DNA of 64,000 bases from Neorhizobium galegae bv. officinalis (GCA_000985875.1 CCRI01000001.1:672499-736498), one strand, 5' to 3'; shown: positions 36,258 to 48,017, numbered from the stretch's first letter. The notes: generated by a model not told the origin, from the sequence alone. A program made the numbers and translations.

Positions 36258-36941
36258 ATGCTTATGCCGATTTTGACCTGGTTGAGGTCATCGGGCCCGA
36301 CCTGGCACTACAGGCGCATCTGGCTCGATGCACTGATCATCACCCTTTGCCTGAACGTTCTGGCCTGGATGATTTTTTCGAAGATGGGGATGACCACCCA
36401 CGACATCTTCGATGAGGATGGCCCCATCGAAGACCTTCAGTCTGCATCGCTTGCCGTCACCGCCCTCTTTGCCGTGATGGCGGCCGTGGGGACGAGGATA
36501 CTGGCACGTTTCGTCGCAATCACGACGGCCTGCATCTCGATCGTCTTCTTCATGCGCGAGATGCCAGTATGCCGTGGAAGTATGACAGTTTATTGTGTGT
36601 CGAAGACATGGCTGCCGATTATTATCGGCGCTGCCGTTCTCGTCCTGCTGATTGCGACCATCGTGTTCGAATACCGTCATAGAGGCGGCATCCTGCGCGC
36701 CATCCATCCACGCCTTTCCTGGCCGCTGGGCCTGGTTGCCCCCGTTCTCGCCTGCAGCCAACTTGCCGAGCATTTCGATATTGTCGTGATGGAGGAGAGC
36801 ATTGAATCTTACGGCTTCATGATCCTGGCCCTGAGTTCCATCTGGCTTTTCCGCTTCTCCCGCACGCAACATCTTCCACCGCTCAGAACCCGAGCCAAAG
36901 CCAGCCTCCACAAGGTGAAACACGTATTCTTGCACCATTGA
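36258..36941 (+). CDS. Polytopic membrane protein of unknown function
   Basis: 227-residue protein with six predicted membrane helices (LDALIITLCLNVLAWMIFS, QSASLAVTALFAVMAAVGTR, ARFVAITTACISIVFFM, WLPIIIGAAVLVLLIATIVF, WPLGLVAPVLACSQLAEHF, YGFMILALSSIWLF) and a basic C-terminus. A polar stretch DIFDEDGPIEDLQSAS precedes helix 2. I recognise no family. The ATG at 36258 follows GGAAAGTAAG; the in-frame ATG two codons later is also possible. It lies between purL and bolA and looks independent of both. Confidence 0.75.
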   Translation: MLMPILTWLRSSGPTWHYRRIWLDALIITLCLNVLAWMIFSKMGMTTHDIFDEDGPIEDLQSASLAVTALFAVMAAVGTRILARFVAITTACISIVFFMREMPVCRGSMTVYCVSKTWLPIIIGAAVLVLLIATIVFEYRHRGGILRAIHPRLSWPLGLVAPVLACSQLAEHFDIVVMEESIESYGFMILALSSIWLFRFSRTQHLPPLRTRAKASLHKVKHVFLHH

Positions 36942-37048
36942 GGCGGAGCTCTTCGATCCAGCTTTGACCGGAGAGCAGCTTTGAGGCAGTGTATCCTGAC
37001 AAAAGGTTCCGCGGTTTTGAGTCCCGCGGAGAGAAAAGGGATGACGTC

Positions 37049-37285
37049 ATGGCTATGAGACCCGGTGAAATCGAAGACCTGATCAAGGCCGGCATTCCCG
37101 GTGCCAAGGTCACCATCCGGGATCTTGCCGGCGACGGCGACCATTATGCTGCGGAGGTGGTGGCGGAAGCGTTCCGGGGAAAAAGCCGGGTGCAACAGCA
37201 CCAGATGGTCTACGAGGCCCTGAAGGGTAATATGGGCGGTGTGCTCCATGCGCTGGCATTGCAGACTTCGGCGCCGGCGGAGTGA
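37049..37285 (+). CDS. BolA/IbaG family protein
   Basis: 78-residue BolA-like protein: MAMRPGEIEDLIKAGIPGAKVTI, GDGDHYAAEVVAEAFRGKSRVQQHQMVYEALKG and NMGGVLHALALQT. The invariant His of the HALALQ segment and the GDGDHYA loop are the residues that share a [2Fe-2S] cluster with monothiol glutaredoxins. The grxD gene lies about 400 bp downstream on the same strand, which supports a BolA-Grx pair in iron or Fe-S handling. AGGG lies 8 bp before the ATG. A small basic protein gene starts 3 bp after its stop. Confidence 0.92.
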   Translation: MAMRPGEIEDLIKAGIPGAKVTIRDLAGDGDHYAAEVVAEAFRGKSRVQQHQMVYEALKGNMGGVLHALALQTSAPAE

Positions 37286-37288
37286 GCG

Positions 37289-37537
37289 ATGGCTGACCTG
37301 ATCAAGGAGATCGTTACCGGCCTCGTCGAAACTGCCCTGAAGGAACTTCTCGGCAAGTCGCATGGCCGCACGCCCGCCAAACGCAAGAAGCGGCAGATCC
37401 GCTCGGCCACGACCGGACGGTTCGCCAAGAAGGCTGCGCGTACCAAGCCCGCAAGCAGGCGCGCGGCGAAGCCGGCGACGAAACAGGTGAGCCGCCGGCG
37501 CACCACGGCAAGCCGCAGTAAGCAACGCAGCCGCTGA
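37289..37537 (+). CDS. Small Lys/Arg-rich protein between bolA and grxD
   Basis: 82-residue protein: an amphipathic N-terminal helix (MADLIKEIVTGLVETALKEL), then a strongly basic, low-complexity tail (GRTPAKRKKRQIRSATTGR, KKAARTKPASRRAAKPATKQ) ending RSKQRSR. The tail resembles histone H1-like and other nucleic-acid-binding tails, and DNA or RNA binding is likely on charge alone. No family recognised. It starts 3 bp after the bolA stop, so it is almost certainly cotranscribed with bolA. Confidence 0.7.
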   Translation: MADLIKEIVTGLVETALKELLGKSHGRTPAKRKKRQIRSATTGRFAKKAARTKPASRRAAKPATKQVSRRRTTASRSKQRSR

Positions 37538-37692
37538 CGACAGTGTACCCGGCTCATGGGTAAACCGCAGTGATGCTGGGCAATAAGCGCTTTGCGACGG
37601 ACTATTCCGCTGGAATTCCCGATGCCACGTTGCTATTTAAGGCAGATGACGCAGCGCAGCGGCCCTTGAAACCGCATGTGAAAGGATAGGAC

Positions 37693-38028
37693 ATGAGCGG
37701 AATTACCGATTTTATCGCCAACGAAGTGAAGACCAATGACGTGGTTCTCTTCATGAAGGGCACCCCGCAGTTCCCGCAGTGTGGGTTTTCGGGCCAGGTC
37801 GTACAGATCCTCGATTATCTCGGCCTGGACTACAAGGGTGTCAACGTGCTCGCCGATGCGGAAATCCGCCAGGGCATCAAGGACTATTCCAACTGGCCGA
37901 CCATTCCGCAGCTTTACGTCAAGGGCGAATTCATCGGCGGCTGCGATATCGTCCGCGAGATGTTCCAGTCCGGCGAACTGCAGACTCACCTGCAGGAACA
38001 GGGCATCAGCGTCCGCGGCGCGGCCTGA
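37693..38028 (+). CDS. grxD: Monothiol glutaredoxin, CGFS type
   Basis: 111-residue Grx4/Grx5-type glutaredoxin with the active site [15 protein letters not shown], the [18 protein letters not shown] glutathione-binding segment and KGTPQFP. CGFS proteins carry a bridging [2Fe-2S] cluster and hand it on, often with a BolA partner, which is encoded just upstream. The ATG at 37693 follows AGGATAGG. A hairpin follows the gene. Confidence 0.97.
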   Translation: MSGITDFIANEVKTNDVVLFMKGTPQFPQCGFSGQVVQILDYLGLDYKGVNVLADAEIRQGIKDYSNWPTIPQLYVKGEFIGGCDIVREMFQSGELQTHLQEQGISVRGAA

Positions 38029-38070
38029 GATCTTCCGGGCCCCGGTCCGGGATTTTTAGAAGACATTTTC

Positions 38071-38096
38071 AAGGCGCCGCTCCCCACGGCGCCTTT
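38071..38096 (+). terminator. Probable terminator after grxD
   Basis: Perfect stem AAGGCGCCG / CGGCGCCTT with a 7-nt loop, followed by a T-rich stretch. It lies 42 bp after grxD and 24 bp before the transporter gene. Confidence 0.65.
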
Positions 38097-38119
38097 CACG
38101 TTGTTTTTAGGAAGCTGCT

Positions 38120-39367
38120 GTGACCAATCCCTCACAAACGGCCCCGGACCGCCTGCGCGGCATGGGCCGGGTCGAATTCATCGCCATGATGGCGATGCTG
38201 ATGGCCATCAATTCGCTCGCCATCGACATCATGCTCCCTGGCCTGCAGGAGATCGGCGCATCCCTCGGCGTCGCCAACGAGAACCATCGGCAATACGTAA
38301 TCTCGGCCTATCTCTTCGGCCTCGGCGCCGCGCAGATCATCTATGGATCGATCTCCGACCGTTTCGGTCGCAGGAACCCGATGCTCTTCGGCCTCGGCCT
38401 CTATTTCGTCTGCGCGGTCGGCGCCGTCATCGCGCCATCATTCGGCACGCTGCTGGTCCTTCGCTTCATCCAGGGTGCAGGAGCGGCCGCAACCCGGGTG
38501 ATTTCCGTTTCGATCGTGCGCGACGTATACGGCGGCCGCGCCATGGCGGAAGTCATGTCGCTGATCATGATGGTCTTCATGGTCGTCCCGGTCATTGCGC
38601 CGGCAACGGGCCAGGTGATCATGCTGTTCGGCAACTGGCACCTGATTTTCGTGTTCATGGCGGTCGCCTCGCTCTGCATCGGCTTCTGGATGTATTCGCG
38701 CCTTCCGGAAACGCTCGATCCGGCCGATGTGCGTCCCTTCACCATTTCCTCGATCCTGCACGCCTTCCAGATGGTTCTGACCAATCGCCTCGCCCTCTGC
38801 TACACGATTGCCAGCACATTCATCTTCGGCGCCATGTTCGGTTTCATCAATTCGGCGCAGCAGATTTACGTCGGGATCTACGACCTGGGCGTCTGGTTTC
38901 CGCTGGTCTTCGCCTGCGTGGCGGTGTTCATGTCTGCGGCATCCTTCCTGAACGCCAGGTTTGTCGGGCGTTTCGGCATGCGGCGTCTTTCGCACGGCTC
39001 GCTGCTTGGCTTTATCGGCATCACATTCGTTTGGATGCTCGTGCAGATCTTCGGGCCTCAACCCATGCCACTGGCGATCTTCATCGTGTTTTTCGGGCTC
39101 GCCATGTTCCAGTTCGGATGGATCGGCTCGAACTTCAATTCGCTCGCCATGGAGCCGCTCGGCCATGTCGCCGGAACCGCGTCCGCCGTGCTCGGCTTCA
39201 TGAGCACGGTCGGGGGCGCGCTGATCGGCGTCGCGATCGGCCAGGCCTTCAACGGTACGGCGCTGCCCCTGGTCGCAGGCTTTTTTACAGTCTCGATCAT
39301 CGGATTGATCTTCGTGCTGATCGGCGAAAAGGGAAAACTCTTCCAGCCGCAAAATCCGAAGATCTAA
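38120..39367 (+). CDS. Bcr/CflA family drug-efflux MFS transporter
   Basis: 415-residue inner-membrane protein with 12 predicted helices. The major facilitator motif A is GSISDRFGRRNPMLFG between helices 2 and 3, and FIAMMAMLMAINSLAIDIMLPGLQEIG is the typical first helix of the Bcr/CflA (DHA1) group, proton-driven exporters of drugs such as bicyclomycin. The GTG at 38120 follows TAGGAAG. No regulator gene is adjacent. The substrate cannot be predicted. Confidence 0.92.
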   Translation: MTNPSQTAPDRLRGMGRVEFIAMMAMLMAINSLAIDIMLPGLQEIGASLGVANENHRQYVISAYLFGLGAAQIIYGSISDRFGRRNPMLFGLGLYFVCAVGAVIAPSFGTLLVLRFIQGAGAAATRVISVSIVRDVYGGRAMAEVMSLIMMVFMVVPVIAPATGQVIMLFGNWHLIFVFMAVASLCIGFWMYSRLPETLDPADVRPFTISSILHAFQMVLTNRLALCYTIASTFIFGAMFGFINSAQQIYVGIYDLGVWFPLVFACVAVFMSAASFLNARFVGRFGMRRLSHGSLLGFIGITFVWMLVQIFGPQPMPLAIFIVFFGLAMFQFGWIGSNFNSLAMEPLGHVAGTASAVLGFMSTVGGALIGVAIGQAFNGTALPLVAGFFTVSIIGLIFVLIGEKGKLFQPQNPKI

Positions 39368-39384
39368 GAGAGATAGTCACCAAC

Positions 39385-39412
39385 AAAAAAGGCCGGAGCA
39401 ATCCGGCCTTTT
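39385..39412. terminator. Bidirectional terminator between the MFS gene and the inositol phosphatase gene
   Basis: Stem GGCCGG / CCGGCC with loop AGCAAT, flanked by AAAAAA on one side and TTTT on the other, so it can end transcription from both convergent genes. Confidence 0.9.
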
Positions 39413-39431
39413 CTTGTTGATGGCCGCTATC

Positions 39432-40256
39432 TCAGTGACCGATGATCTCGTTGCGCAGCATCTGCCAGCTTTCCTTGTCGGTGGCGAGCAGCAGCCCGCC
39501 ATCGACGTGGTGCGGCATGTAAGGGGAGCCGTCGAAGCGCGCCACGTAACCGCCCGCCTCCGTGCCGATCAGTGTGCCGGCCAGATGATCCCAGGGCATC
39601 AGCTTGTTGTAGAGGACGAACTGCACGTGGCCGCCCGCAAAGGTGCGGTATTCGTGAGCCGAGCAGCGATAGTTGGCGAAGAACCGGACCTTGGCGAGAT
39701 TGCCGAGGATCCGCTCGCGCTCGCCGCCGAAGAAATATCCGGGCGACGCCATGCCGATCATGGCTCCGATCGGGCGGGATTCGGCGACCGAAAGCCGGAT
39801 CGCCTCGCCGTCCGGCCGCCTCATGAACGCGCCGGCGCCCTTTTCCGCCATCACCCAGTCGTCGCCCATCGGATCGTAGATGATGCCGGCGACCGTCTCG
39901 CCCTTCCAGACGACGGAGGCCATGACGCCGAAGGCCGGGATGCCCGAAGCGAAGTTGAATGTGCCATCGACCGGATCGACGACCACCGCAAATTCCGCAT
40001 CGGCGAGCTTGGCAAGCAGCGACGGATCGGCCGCCACCGATTCCTCGCCGACGAAGAGCGCGCCGGGCGCGAAGGCTTCGAGCTCGCGGCGGATCATCCG
40101 CTCGGCGGCCTCGTCGGCCTCGGTCACCAGGTCGGACGGCTCGCTCTTTGAACGCACATCGCCGCTGCCGAGCCGCCTGAACCGCGGCAGGATTTCCGCC
40201 TTGGCGGCAAGGCGCAGAAGATCGGCAAGCTTCGTGATGTCGAGCGGAAGGGTCAT
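39432..40256 (-). CDS. Inositol monophosphatase family protein
   Basis: 274-residue Mg-dependent phosphatase of the IMPase/FBPase superfamily. The metal-binding motifs are ALFVGEESVAADP, VVVDPVDGTFNFASG and LMPWDHLAGTLIGTEAGG, all intact. The substrate could be inositol phosphate, histidinol phosphate or another sugar phosphate. It lies 50 bp downstream of ttcA on the same strand and may be cotranscribed. Confidence 0.93.
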   Translation of the reverse strand: MTLPLDITKLADLLRLAAKAEILPRFRRLGSGDVRSKSEPSDLVTEADEAAERMIRRELEAFAPGALFVGEESVAADPSLLAKLADAEFAVVVDPVDGTFNFASGIPAFGVMASVVWKGETVAGIIYDPMGDDWVMAEKGAGAFMRRPDGEAIRLSVAESRPIGAMIGMASPGYFFGGERERILGNLAKVRFFANYRCSAHEYRTFAGGHVQFVLYNKLMPWDHLAGTLIGTEAGGYVARFDGSPYMPHHVDGGLLLATDKESWQMLRNEIIGH

Positions 40257-40306
40257 GGCAACGGTCTCTTGGGGGATGGTGCGGGAAGACTGGGTTCGCG
40301 AAAAAT

Positions 40307-41173
40307 TCAGAGGTTTTGAGCGGCCTGAAGGCCGGAGAAGTCGAAGAGTTTCGGATCGAGCAGGTGCGACGGGTTCACGTGCGCGAGCGCGCGCAGCATC
40401 GTGTCCTTGCGGCCCGGCATGCGGGCCTCGATATCGGCGAGCATCGCCTTCATGGAATTGCGCTGCAGCCCATCCTGCGAGCCACAGAGATCACACGGGA
40501 TGATCGGGAACTGCATGGCGGCGGCGAATTTGGCCAGATCGTCCTCGGCGCAATAGGCAAGCGGCCTCAGCACCATCACGTCTCCCTCGTCGTTCAAGAG
40601 CTTTGCCGGCATGCCGGCAAGCCTGCCACCGTGGAAGAAATTCATGAAGAAGGTTTCGAGGATATCTTCACGATGATGGCCGAGCACCAGCGCATCGCAC
40701 CCCTCTTCGCGGGCGATCCGATAAAGATTGCCGCGCCGAAGCCTGGAACAGAGCGAGCAATAGGTGGCGCCTTCCGGCACCTTTTCCTTCACGATCGAAT
40801 AGGTATCGCGATATTCGATGCGGTGCTTCACGCCGATCGAAGTGAGGTAGTCCGGCAGAACGTGCTTGGGGAAATTCGGCTGGCCCTGATCAAGATTGCA
40901 GGCAATCAGTTCGACCGGCAGCAGGCCGCGCCATTGCAGGTCGAGCAGCACGGCGAGCAGAGAATAGGAATCCTTGCCGCCCGAGAGGCCGACCAGCCAG
41001 CGTTTCTGGCCATTCAGCATGCCGAAATCGTCGAAGGCCTGCCGCACCTGACGCAGCAGACGCTTGCGCAGCTTGTTGAACGAGACGGAGCTCGGCGCAT
41101 CCCGAAAGAGCGCAGGCACGAGGCCATCGACGGCATCGTCCAGCTCATCGTCGATTTTGGCCGTCACGCCCAT
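40307..41173 (-). CDS. ttcA: tRNA 2-thiocytidine synthetase TtcA
   Basis: 288-residue PP-loop enzyme that thiolates cytidine 32 of certain tRNAs using an Fe-S cluster. The PP-loop is [13 protein letters not shown]; the two cysteine pairs are [11 protein letters not shown] and [10 protein letters not shown], as expected for TtcA. The ATG at 41173 follows AAGGAAAAAGCG; the upstream frame to 41206 is not conserved. Its dependence on an Fe-S cluster fits the other Fe-S genes in the window, but they are not in one operon. Confidence 0.95.
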   Translation of the reverse strand: MGVTAKIDDELDDAVDGLVPALFRDAPSSVSFNKLRKRLLRQVRQAFDDFGMLNGQKRWLVGLSGGKDSYSLLAVLLDLQWRGLLPVELIACNLDQGQPNFPKHVLPDYLTSIGVKHRIEYRDTYSIVKEKVPEGATYCSLCSRLRRGNLYRIAREEGCDALVLGHHREDILETFFMNFFHGGRLAGMPAKLLNDEGDVMVLRPLAYCAEDDLAKFAAAMQFPIIPCDLCGSQDGLQRNSMKAMLADIEARMPGRKDTMLRALAHVNPSHLLDPKLFDFSGLQAAQNL

Positions 41174-41193
41174 TCGCTTTTTCCTTGAAACCG

Positions 41194-41216
41194 AAAAGCG
41201 GGCCAAGCCCGCTTTT
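41194..41216 (-). terminator. Intrinsic terminator of alaS
   Basis: Stem AAAAGCGGGC / GCCCGCTTTT with a 3-nt loop, 12 bp after the alaS stop and just upstream of ttcA on the minus strand. Confidence 0.85.
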
Positions 41217-41227
41217 CCTGTCGATGA

Positions 41228-43888
41228 TCAGGCGCCGAGAGCGGCCGCCACGGCTTCGAGCGCCTCATTGGCCTTGGCGCCATCCGGACCACCCGCCTGG
41301 GCCATGTCCGGCCGGCCGCCGCCGCCCTTGCCGCCGAGCGCTACGGATGCGATGCGAACCAGATCCACGGCGCTGAAGCGCTCGACCAGATCCGGCGTGA
41401 CCGCAACCACGGCGCTTGCCTTGCCGTCTTCCGAAACGCCGATCAGCGTGACGACGCCGGAGCCGAGGCTCGCCTTGCCTTCATCCGCCAGGCCCTTGAG
41501 GTCCTTGGCGTCGATGCCGTTGAGCGCCTTGCCCATGAACTTGACGCCGCCGATTTCGCGGAAGTCGTCAGCCGAACCGCCCTGCCCGCCGCCCATGGCA
41601 AGCCGGCGCCTGGCGTCCGCCAGTTCCTTCTCGAGCTTGCGGCGTTCGTCGATCAGCGCTTCGACGCGCGAAACCAATTCCGCCGGCTGCACCTTCAAGG
41701 CGCCTGAGAGCGTCTTCACGCGCTCATCCTGCTCCGCAAGATAGAGACGAGCGGCCTCGCCCGTCACTGCCTCGACGCGACGAACGCCAGCACCGACAGC
41801 ACTTTCGCCGAGAACACGGACAAGGCCGATATCACCGGTCGCATTGACATGCGTGCCGCCGCAGAGCTCGATCGAATAGGGCTTGCCGGCCTTCGGACCT
41901 TCGATCGCCTTGCCCATCGCAACGACGCGAACTTCGTCGCCGTATTTTTCGCCGAACAGCGCCATGGCGCCCTCCGCGATCGCGTCGTCGACGCTCATCA
42001 GCCGGGTCGTGACCGGCGCGTTCTGGAGGATGATGGCATTTGCCATGTCCTCGACCTTCTGCAATTCCTCGGCCGACATCGGCTTCGGATGCGAGACGTC
42101 GAAACGCAGGCGCTCGGGCGCGACAAGCGAGCCCTTCTGGGCCACGTGGGTGCCGAGCACTTCGCGAAGCGCCTCATGCAGCAGATGGGTGGCCGAATGG
42201 TTGGAGCGCAGGCGCGAACGACGGGCATGATCGACCGTCAGCGCCACCGCATCACCGACCTTCAACGTGCCCTCAGCGACAGTCGCGATATGAACGAACA
42301 GGCCCTCGCCCTTCTTCTGGGTATCAGAGACGTCGAGCTTGCCATTGTCGGTCGAGATCACGCCGGTATCGCCCATCTGGCCGCCGGATTCGCCGTAGAA
42401 CGGTGTCTGGTTCACGACGACCTGAACCTGTTCGCCGGCAGACGCGCTGTAGACGGCCTTGCCGTCGCGGACGATCGCCTGCACCACGCCTTCGGCGGTT
42501 TCGGTGTCATAACCGAGAAACTCGGTCGCGCCGTGCTTTTCCTTGAGCTCGAACCAGATCGTTTCCGTCGCCTTGTCGCCGGAACCGGTCCAGTGCGACC
42601 GGGCTTCCGCCTTCTGGCGCTCCATGGCGTCGGTGAAACCGGAAATATCGACGCCGATTTCGCGGGCGCGCAAGGCATCCTGGGTCAGGTCAAGCGGGAA
42701 ACCGTAGGTGTCGTAGAGCTTGAAGGCGGTCTCGCCATCGAGCATGTCGCCCTTGTGAAGCGTGTTGGTCGCATCCGACAGCAGCGAGAGGCCGCGCTCC
42801 AGCGTCTTGCGAAAACGGTTCTCCTCGAGCTTCAGCGTTTCCGAAATCAGCGATTCCGCGCGCACCAGTTCCGGATAGGCGCGGCCCATCTGCTGGATGA
42901 GCGCCGGCAGCAGCTTCCAGAGCAGCGGATCGCGGGCTCCGAGAAGCTGCGCATGGCGCATGGCGCGACGCATGATGCGGCGAAGCACGTAACCGCGGCC
43001 TTCGTTCGACGGCAGCACACCATCGGCAATCAGGAATGCGGAGGAGCGCAGGTGGTCGGCGATGACGCGGTGGCCGCCGCGATGCTCGCCTTCCGCCTTG
43101 ACGCCGGTCGCCTCTTCCGAGGCCGAGATCAGCGCCCGGAACAGGTCGATATCGTAATTGTCGTGCTGACCCTGGAGGACGGCCGCAACACGCTCCAGGC
43201 CCATGCCGGTGTCGATCGACGGGCGCGGCAGGTCGATCCGCTCTTCCTTCGTCACCTGCTCATACTGCATGAAGACGAGGTTCCAGATCTCGATGAACCG
43301 GTCGCCATCCTCTTCCGGCGAACCGGGAGGACCGCCCCAGATATGGTCACCATGATCATAGAAGATTTCCGAGCACGGGCCGCAGGGACCGGTATCGCCC
43401 ATCGCCCAGAAATTGTCGCTGGTCGGAATGCGGATGATCCTGTCGTCAGAAAGACCGGCGATCTTCTTCCAGAGGCCGAAAGCCTCGTCATCGGTGTGAT
43501 AGACCGTCACCAGGAGGCGCTTGGCGTCGAGGCCGAATTCCTTGGTGATCAGGTTCCAGGCAAGCTCGATGGCGCGTTCCTTGAAGTAGTCGCCGAAGGA
43601 GAAATTGCCGAGCATTTCGAAGAAGGTGTGGTGACGAGCGGTGTAACCGACATTGTCGAGGTCGTTGTGCTTGCCGCCGGCGCGAACGCATTTCTGGGCC
43701 GTCGTCGCTGTCGTATAGGGGCGTTTTTCAAGACCGGTGAACACGTTCTTGAACTGCACCATGCCGGCATTGGTGAACATCAGCGTCGGATCGTTGCGCG
43801 GCACCAGCGGGCTGGAGGAAACAACCTCGTGCCCGTTCTTTCGGAAATAGTCGAGGAAGGTCGACCGGATTTCATTCACGCCGCTCAT
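41228..43888 (-). CDS. alaS: Alanyl-tRNA synthetase
   Basis: Class II synthetase of 886 residues that charges and edits tRNA-Ala. The N-terminus [41 protein letters not shown] and [15 protein letters not shown] belong to the catalytic domain. The editing domain has the zinc ligands [11 protein letters not shown] and [15 protein letters not shown], and the C-Ala domain ends the protein. Complete and of normal length. It lies downstream of recA, the order usual in Rhizobiaceae. Confidence 0.98.
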   Translation of the reverse strand: MSGVNEIRSTFLDYFRKNGHEVVSSSPLVPRNDPTLMFTNAGMVQFKNVFTGLEKRPYTTATTAQKCVRAGGKHNDLDNVGYTARHHTFFEMLGNFSFGDYFKERAIELAWNLITKEFGLDAKRLLVTVYHTDDEAFGLWKKIAGLSDDRIIRIPTSDNFWAMGDTGPCGPCSEIFYDHGDHIWGGPPGSPEEDGDRFIEIWNLVFMQYEQVTKEERIDLPRPSIDTGMGLERVAAVLQGQHDNYDIDLFRALISASEEATGVKAEGEHRGGHRVIADHLRSSAFLIADGVLPSNEGRGYVLRRIMRRAMRHAQLLGARDPLLWKLLPALIQQMGRAYPELVRAESLISETLKLEENRFRKTLERGLSLLSDATNTLHKGDMLDGETAFKLYDTYGFPLDLTQDALRAREIGVDISGFTDAMERQKAEARSHWTGSGDKATETIWFELKEKHGATEFLGYDTETAEGVVQAIVRDGKAVYSASAGEQVQVVVNQTPFYGESGGQMGDTGVISTDNGKLDVSDTQKKGEGLFVHIATVAEGTLKVGDAVALTVDHARRSRLRSNHSATHLLHEALREVLGTHVAQKGSLVAPERLRFDVSHPKPMSAEELQKVEDMANAIILQNAPVTTRLMSVDDAIAEGAMALFGEKYGDEVRVVAMGKAIEGPKAGKPYSIELCGGTHVNATGDIGLVRVLGESAVGAGVRRVEAVTGEAARLYLAEQDERVKTLSGALKVQPAELVSRVEALIDERRKLEKELADARRRLAMGGGQGGSADDFREIGGVKFMGKALNGIDAKDLKGLADEGKASLGSGVVTLIGVSEDGKASAVVAVTPDLVERFSAVDLVRIASVALGGKGGGGRPDMAQAGGPDGAKANEALEAVAAALGA

Positions 43889-43993
43889 GCTACGCCCTTT
43901 TTACCGCCGGATGCGGTCCTATTATTCGAAACCAAAGGCTTGTATCGCCCACACCCCCAACTGTCCAGCCGCTCCACCGCCTAACCGAACGAG

Positions 43994-44026
43994 AAACCGG
44001 CCGCACATCTTTCGATGGCGACCGGC
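43994..44026 (-). terminator. Probable terminator of recA
   Basis: On the minus strand a long hairpin pairs CCGGTCGC with GCGGCCGG (one G-T pair) and continues inward as CATC-GAAA-GATG, followed by GGTTTCT. It is 45 bp after the recA stop. The T run is short. Confidence 0.6.
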
Positions 44027-44070
44027 TGATTGGAAGCGTTCGGAGAAAACCCCGCGTGCCGCGAAATGAC

Positions 44071-45159
<1,089 letters not shown>

Positions 45160-45287
45160 CTGGTCCCACCTTTAGGTTATTGCCGCCGTGCAAGCAATGA
45201 AGCAGCCGATAAAGGTGATGTACCTATTTTGTTCTCATTTGGCAAGAGCCGGCCAACAGATTGAGTCAAAATAGATATTTTCATTTC

Positions 45288-45302
45288 GTTCGTAAAATGT
45301 TC
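45288..45302 (-). promoter_or_regulatory. SOS box (LexA operator) of recA
   Basis: GTTC-GTAAAAT-GTTC on the plus strand, a perfect GTTC-N7-GTTC direct repeat, the LexA operator of alphaproteobacteria. It is 129 bp upstream of the recA ATG, in the gap between cckA and recA. A possible -35 TTGACT follows some 20 bp downstream on the minus strand. Confidence 0.85.
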
Positions 45303-45404
45303 CCCCTCCCGGAGGTGTGGAAAATTCGCGTTTGAAATCAACGCGGCGCCCCGACAGCGGGGGCGAATCGCGACCTTGGATATTTATGAGCGGCTGTCCG
45401 ATTC

Positions 45405-48017
45405 TCACTCCGAATCGAGCATTTCCCGGACCGCGACGGCAAGCTGCTTCAGCGAGAAGGGCTTCGGCAGAAAGCCGAACTTGGCGTCTGCCGGCAGGTT
45501 GCGGGCAAAGGCATCCTCGGCATAGCCCGAGACGAAGATGAACTTCATGTCCGGATAGATCTTGCGCAGCTCGGTCAGAAGCGTCGGCCCATCCATTTCC
45601 GGCATGACGACGTCGGAGACGACGATATCAACCTTGCCCTGGAGCTCTTCCATGATGTCGAGCGCTTCGGTGCCGGAACCCGCTTCGTGCACGGTATAGC
45701 CGCGCGTTTCCAGCATGCGCTTGCCGCCGCGCCGGACGGCCTCCTCGTCCTCGACAAGCAGGACGACCGCCGACTTGCCGGTGAGGTCGAGGTCGTCGGA
45801 AACAGGCGTCGACACGGCAGGCGCGACAGCGGCCGGCTGTACCTGCTTACCGGCTGTGGCAGCGTCCTGGACGACGACGGGCGCTTCGGGAATGTGGCGC
45901 GGCAGGAAGATGCGGAAACTCGTGCCGCGTCCGACTTCCGATTCGGGATAGATATAGCCGCCGGACTGTTTGACGATGCCATAGACCATCGAGAGACCGA
46001 GGCCGGTGCCCTTGCCCACTTCCTTGGTGGTGAAGAAGGGTTCGAAGATCTTGTCCATGATTTCGGGCGAAATGCCCGTGCCGGTGTCGGAGACCTCGAC
46101 CATCACGAAATCCTCGGCCGGCAGATCCGCCTGGTGGAAACCGCCCGCATCCTCGGCGGATACATTGCGGGTCTTGATCAGGATCGTGCCGCCCTGGGGC
46201 ATGGCATCGCGCGCGTTGACGCAGAGATTGATCAGCACCTGCTCGAATTGCGACAGGTCGGTGCGCACCGGCCAGATGTCGCGGCCGTAGTCCACTTCGA
46301 GCTTTACATTGGTGCCGGAAATCAGCCGGTCGACCAGCATGCGCAGGTCGCCGACGACGTCGGTGAGGTTCAGCACCGCCGGCCGCATGGTCTGCTTGCG
46401 CGAGAAGGCGAGCAGCTGGCGCACCAGGACGGCGGCCCGGTTGGCGTTGCGCTTGATCTCCATCAGGTCGGCAAAGCTGGCGTCCGAGGGGCGCGCCTGC
46501 AGGAGGAGGTGGTCGGAGGACAGAAGGATAGCCGTCAGGACGTTGTTGAAGTCGTGGGCGATGCCGCCTGCAAGCGTACCCACCGCATTGAGCTTCTGGG
46601 TCTGCGCCATCTGGGTTTCGAGCGCCTTCTGCTCGGTCGTCTCGACGGCATAAACGATCGCGGCCTCTTCCGGCGCCTCGTCGCTCTCGTCGATCACGGC
46701 GTTCACATAAAAGCGCACATAGCGGTTCTCGTCGCCGGGATGGCGCGAATCGATCGGAGCGATATCCCCCTGGCCATCCTTGGCGGCGGCAATCGCCTGC
46801 ATCAGATGCTGGCGGGAATTGTCGTGCACGATCCGGTCGAGTTCGATGCCGGCATCCACGTCGTCGCGGGAAACGACGCCGGCAAACAGTTTTAGGAACG
46901 GCGCATTGATGCGCAGGATCCTGCCTTCGCCATCGACGGAGGCGATCGCCATCGGCGTGTTGTTGAAGAAGCGCGTAAAGCGCATCGCGGATGCCGACTG
47001 GTCGCCCTCGCCGCCCTTCGGCCGCGTCAGCACGATGGTGCGGCTTTCGCCCGGCGCGCCGTCGCGGGTGGCGCTGACATTGTGGACCAGGCGCACGGGC
47101 AGGCTCTGGCCGTTGGCGCGGCGCAGGTCGAGGTCGAGGGTCTCGGTGCGCTTCAGACCGGGTGCTGCCTGTACCGACTGGATCAGCGCCATGCCCTCGC
47201 CCGCGACCAGATCGGCGATCGTCACCGAGCGCGGCACGAACTTGGTCAGATCGATGCCGAGCCATTCGGCAAGCGTGGCATTCAGATAGAAGATTTCGCC
47301 CTTCTTGCCGGCGGAGAAGAACCCGACGGGCGCGTGGTCGAGATAATCGATGGCGTTCTGCAGCTCGCGGAAGAACCGTTCCTGGTCGTCGCGTTCCGAG
47401 GTGATGTCGGTGATCTGCCAGATGTCGAGTTGGCCCTTGCGGCTGTCGGCGGGCTTCAGCAGACGTGCCTTGAGACGGTACCAATGGGCACCGGAACCGT
47501 TTCCGGTCGTCCGTCCGATTGGTTGGAGAAGCCGAAACTCCTCATGGCCTTCCCGGCCTTCGCGAAGCGCCGTCGTCAACCTGTAAAGCGCCTCGGTCGA
47601 TTCGCGGGTCTTGGACAGAAGCGCTTCCAGCGACTGCACGTTGCTCGCCTTGGTCGCGCCGGTCATCCGGCCGTAGGCGGCGTTGGCGTAAAGAATGCGA
47701 CCCTTGGCATCGGTGATCAGAATACCGTCGGGATGATTGGCCAGGAAACCGCGGGCGAGTTCGTCGGAACGCGACTGCGGCATGACCTCGACGAGGCCGA
47801 TGATCGACGACACCAGGAAAAATATGCCGACCATGGCGAGAATGCCAAGCAGACCGAGCACCAGCTCGTTATCGAGCGCATGCTGGAACAGTACGAACCC
47901 GGCTGCCACGCCACAGAGAACGAGCGCCAGAAGGACGATCCGGATGATGGTGCCGCCACGCGTCCCTTTTTCCACCAGGGGCGCCTCGTAGTTGCCGCTC
48001 TGCTGCAACTTCGTCAT
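45405..48017 (-). CDS. cckA: Hybrid sensor histidine kinase CckA
   Basis: 870-residue inner-membrane hybrid kinase that, through ChpT, phosphorylates the cell-cycle regulators CtrA and CpdR. Two helices lie at residues 25-80 ([37 protein letters not shown]), followed by several PAS modules ([20 protein letters not shown] and others), a HisKA domain with [18 protein letters not shown], an HATPase domain ([31 protein letters not shown]) and a receiver domain with the acceptor Asp in [12 protein letters not shown]. The ATG at 48017 follows GAGGAATTG. It is upstream of recA in the same direction. Confidence 0.95.
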   Translation of the reverse strand: MTKLQQSGNYEAPLVEKGTRGGTIIRIVLLALVLCGVAAGFVLFQHALDNELVLGLLGILAMVGIFFLVSSIIGLVEVMPQSRSDELARGFLANHPDGILITDAKGRILYANAAYGRMTGATKASNVQSLEALLSKTRESTEALYRLTTALREGREGHEEFRLLQPIGRTTGNGSGAHWYRLKARLLKPADSRKGQLDIWQITDITSERDDQERFFRELQNAIDYLDHAPVGFFSAGKKGEIFYLNATLAEWLGIDLTKFVPRSVTIADLVAGEGMALIQSVQAAPGLKRTETLDLDLRRANGQSLPVRLVHNVSATRDGAPGESRTIVLTRPKGGEGDQSASAMRFTRFFNNTPMAIASVDGEGRILRINAPFLKLFAGVVSRDDVDAGIELDRIVHDNSRQHLMQAIAAAKDGQGDIAPIDSRHPGDENRYVRFYVNAVIDESDEAPEEAAIVYAVETTEQKALETQMAQTQKLNAVGTLAGGIAHDFNNVLTAILLSSDHLLLQARPSDASFADLMEIKRNANRAAVLVRQLLAFSRKQTMRPAVLNLTDVVGDLRMLVDRLISGTNVKLEVDYGRDIWPVRTDLSQFEQVLINLCVNARDAMPQGGTILIKTRNVSAEDAGGFHQADLPAEDFVMVEVSDTGTGISPEIMDKIFEPFFTTKEVGKGTGLGLSMVYGIVKQSGGYIYPESEVGRGTSFRIFLPRHIPEAPVVVQDAATAGKQVQPAAVAPAVSTPVSDDLDLTGKSAVVLLVEDEEAVRRGGKRMLETRGYTVHEAGSGTEALDIMEELQGKVDIVVSDVVMPEMDGPTLLTELRKIYPDMKFIFVSGYAEDAFARNLPADAKFGFLPKPFSLKQLAVAVREMLDSE

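Noticed and set aside
45345..45370. GC-rich inverted repeat (GCCCC / GGGGC) after cckA as a terminator
   Set aside because: No T run on the minus strand after the stem, and pairing is short; not enough to call.
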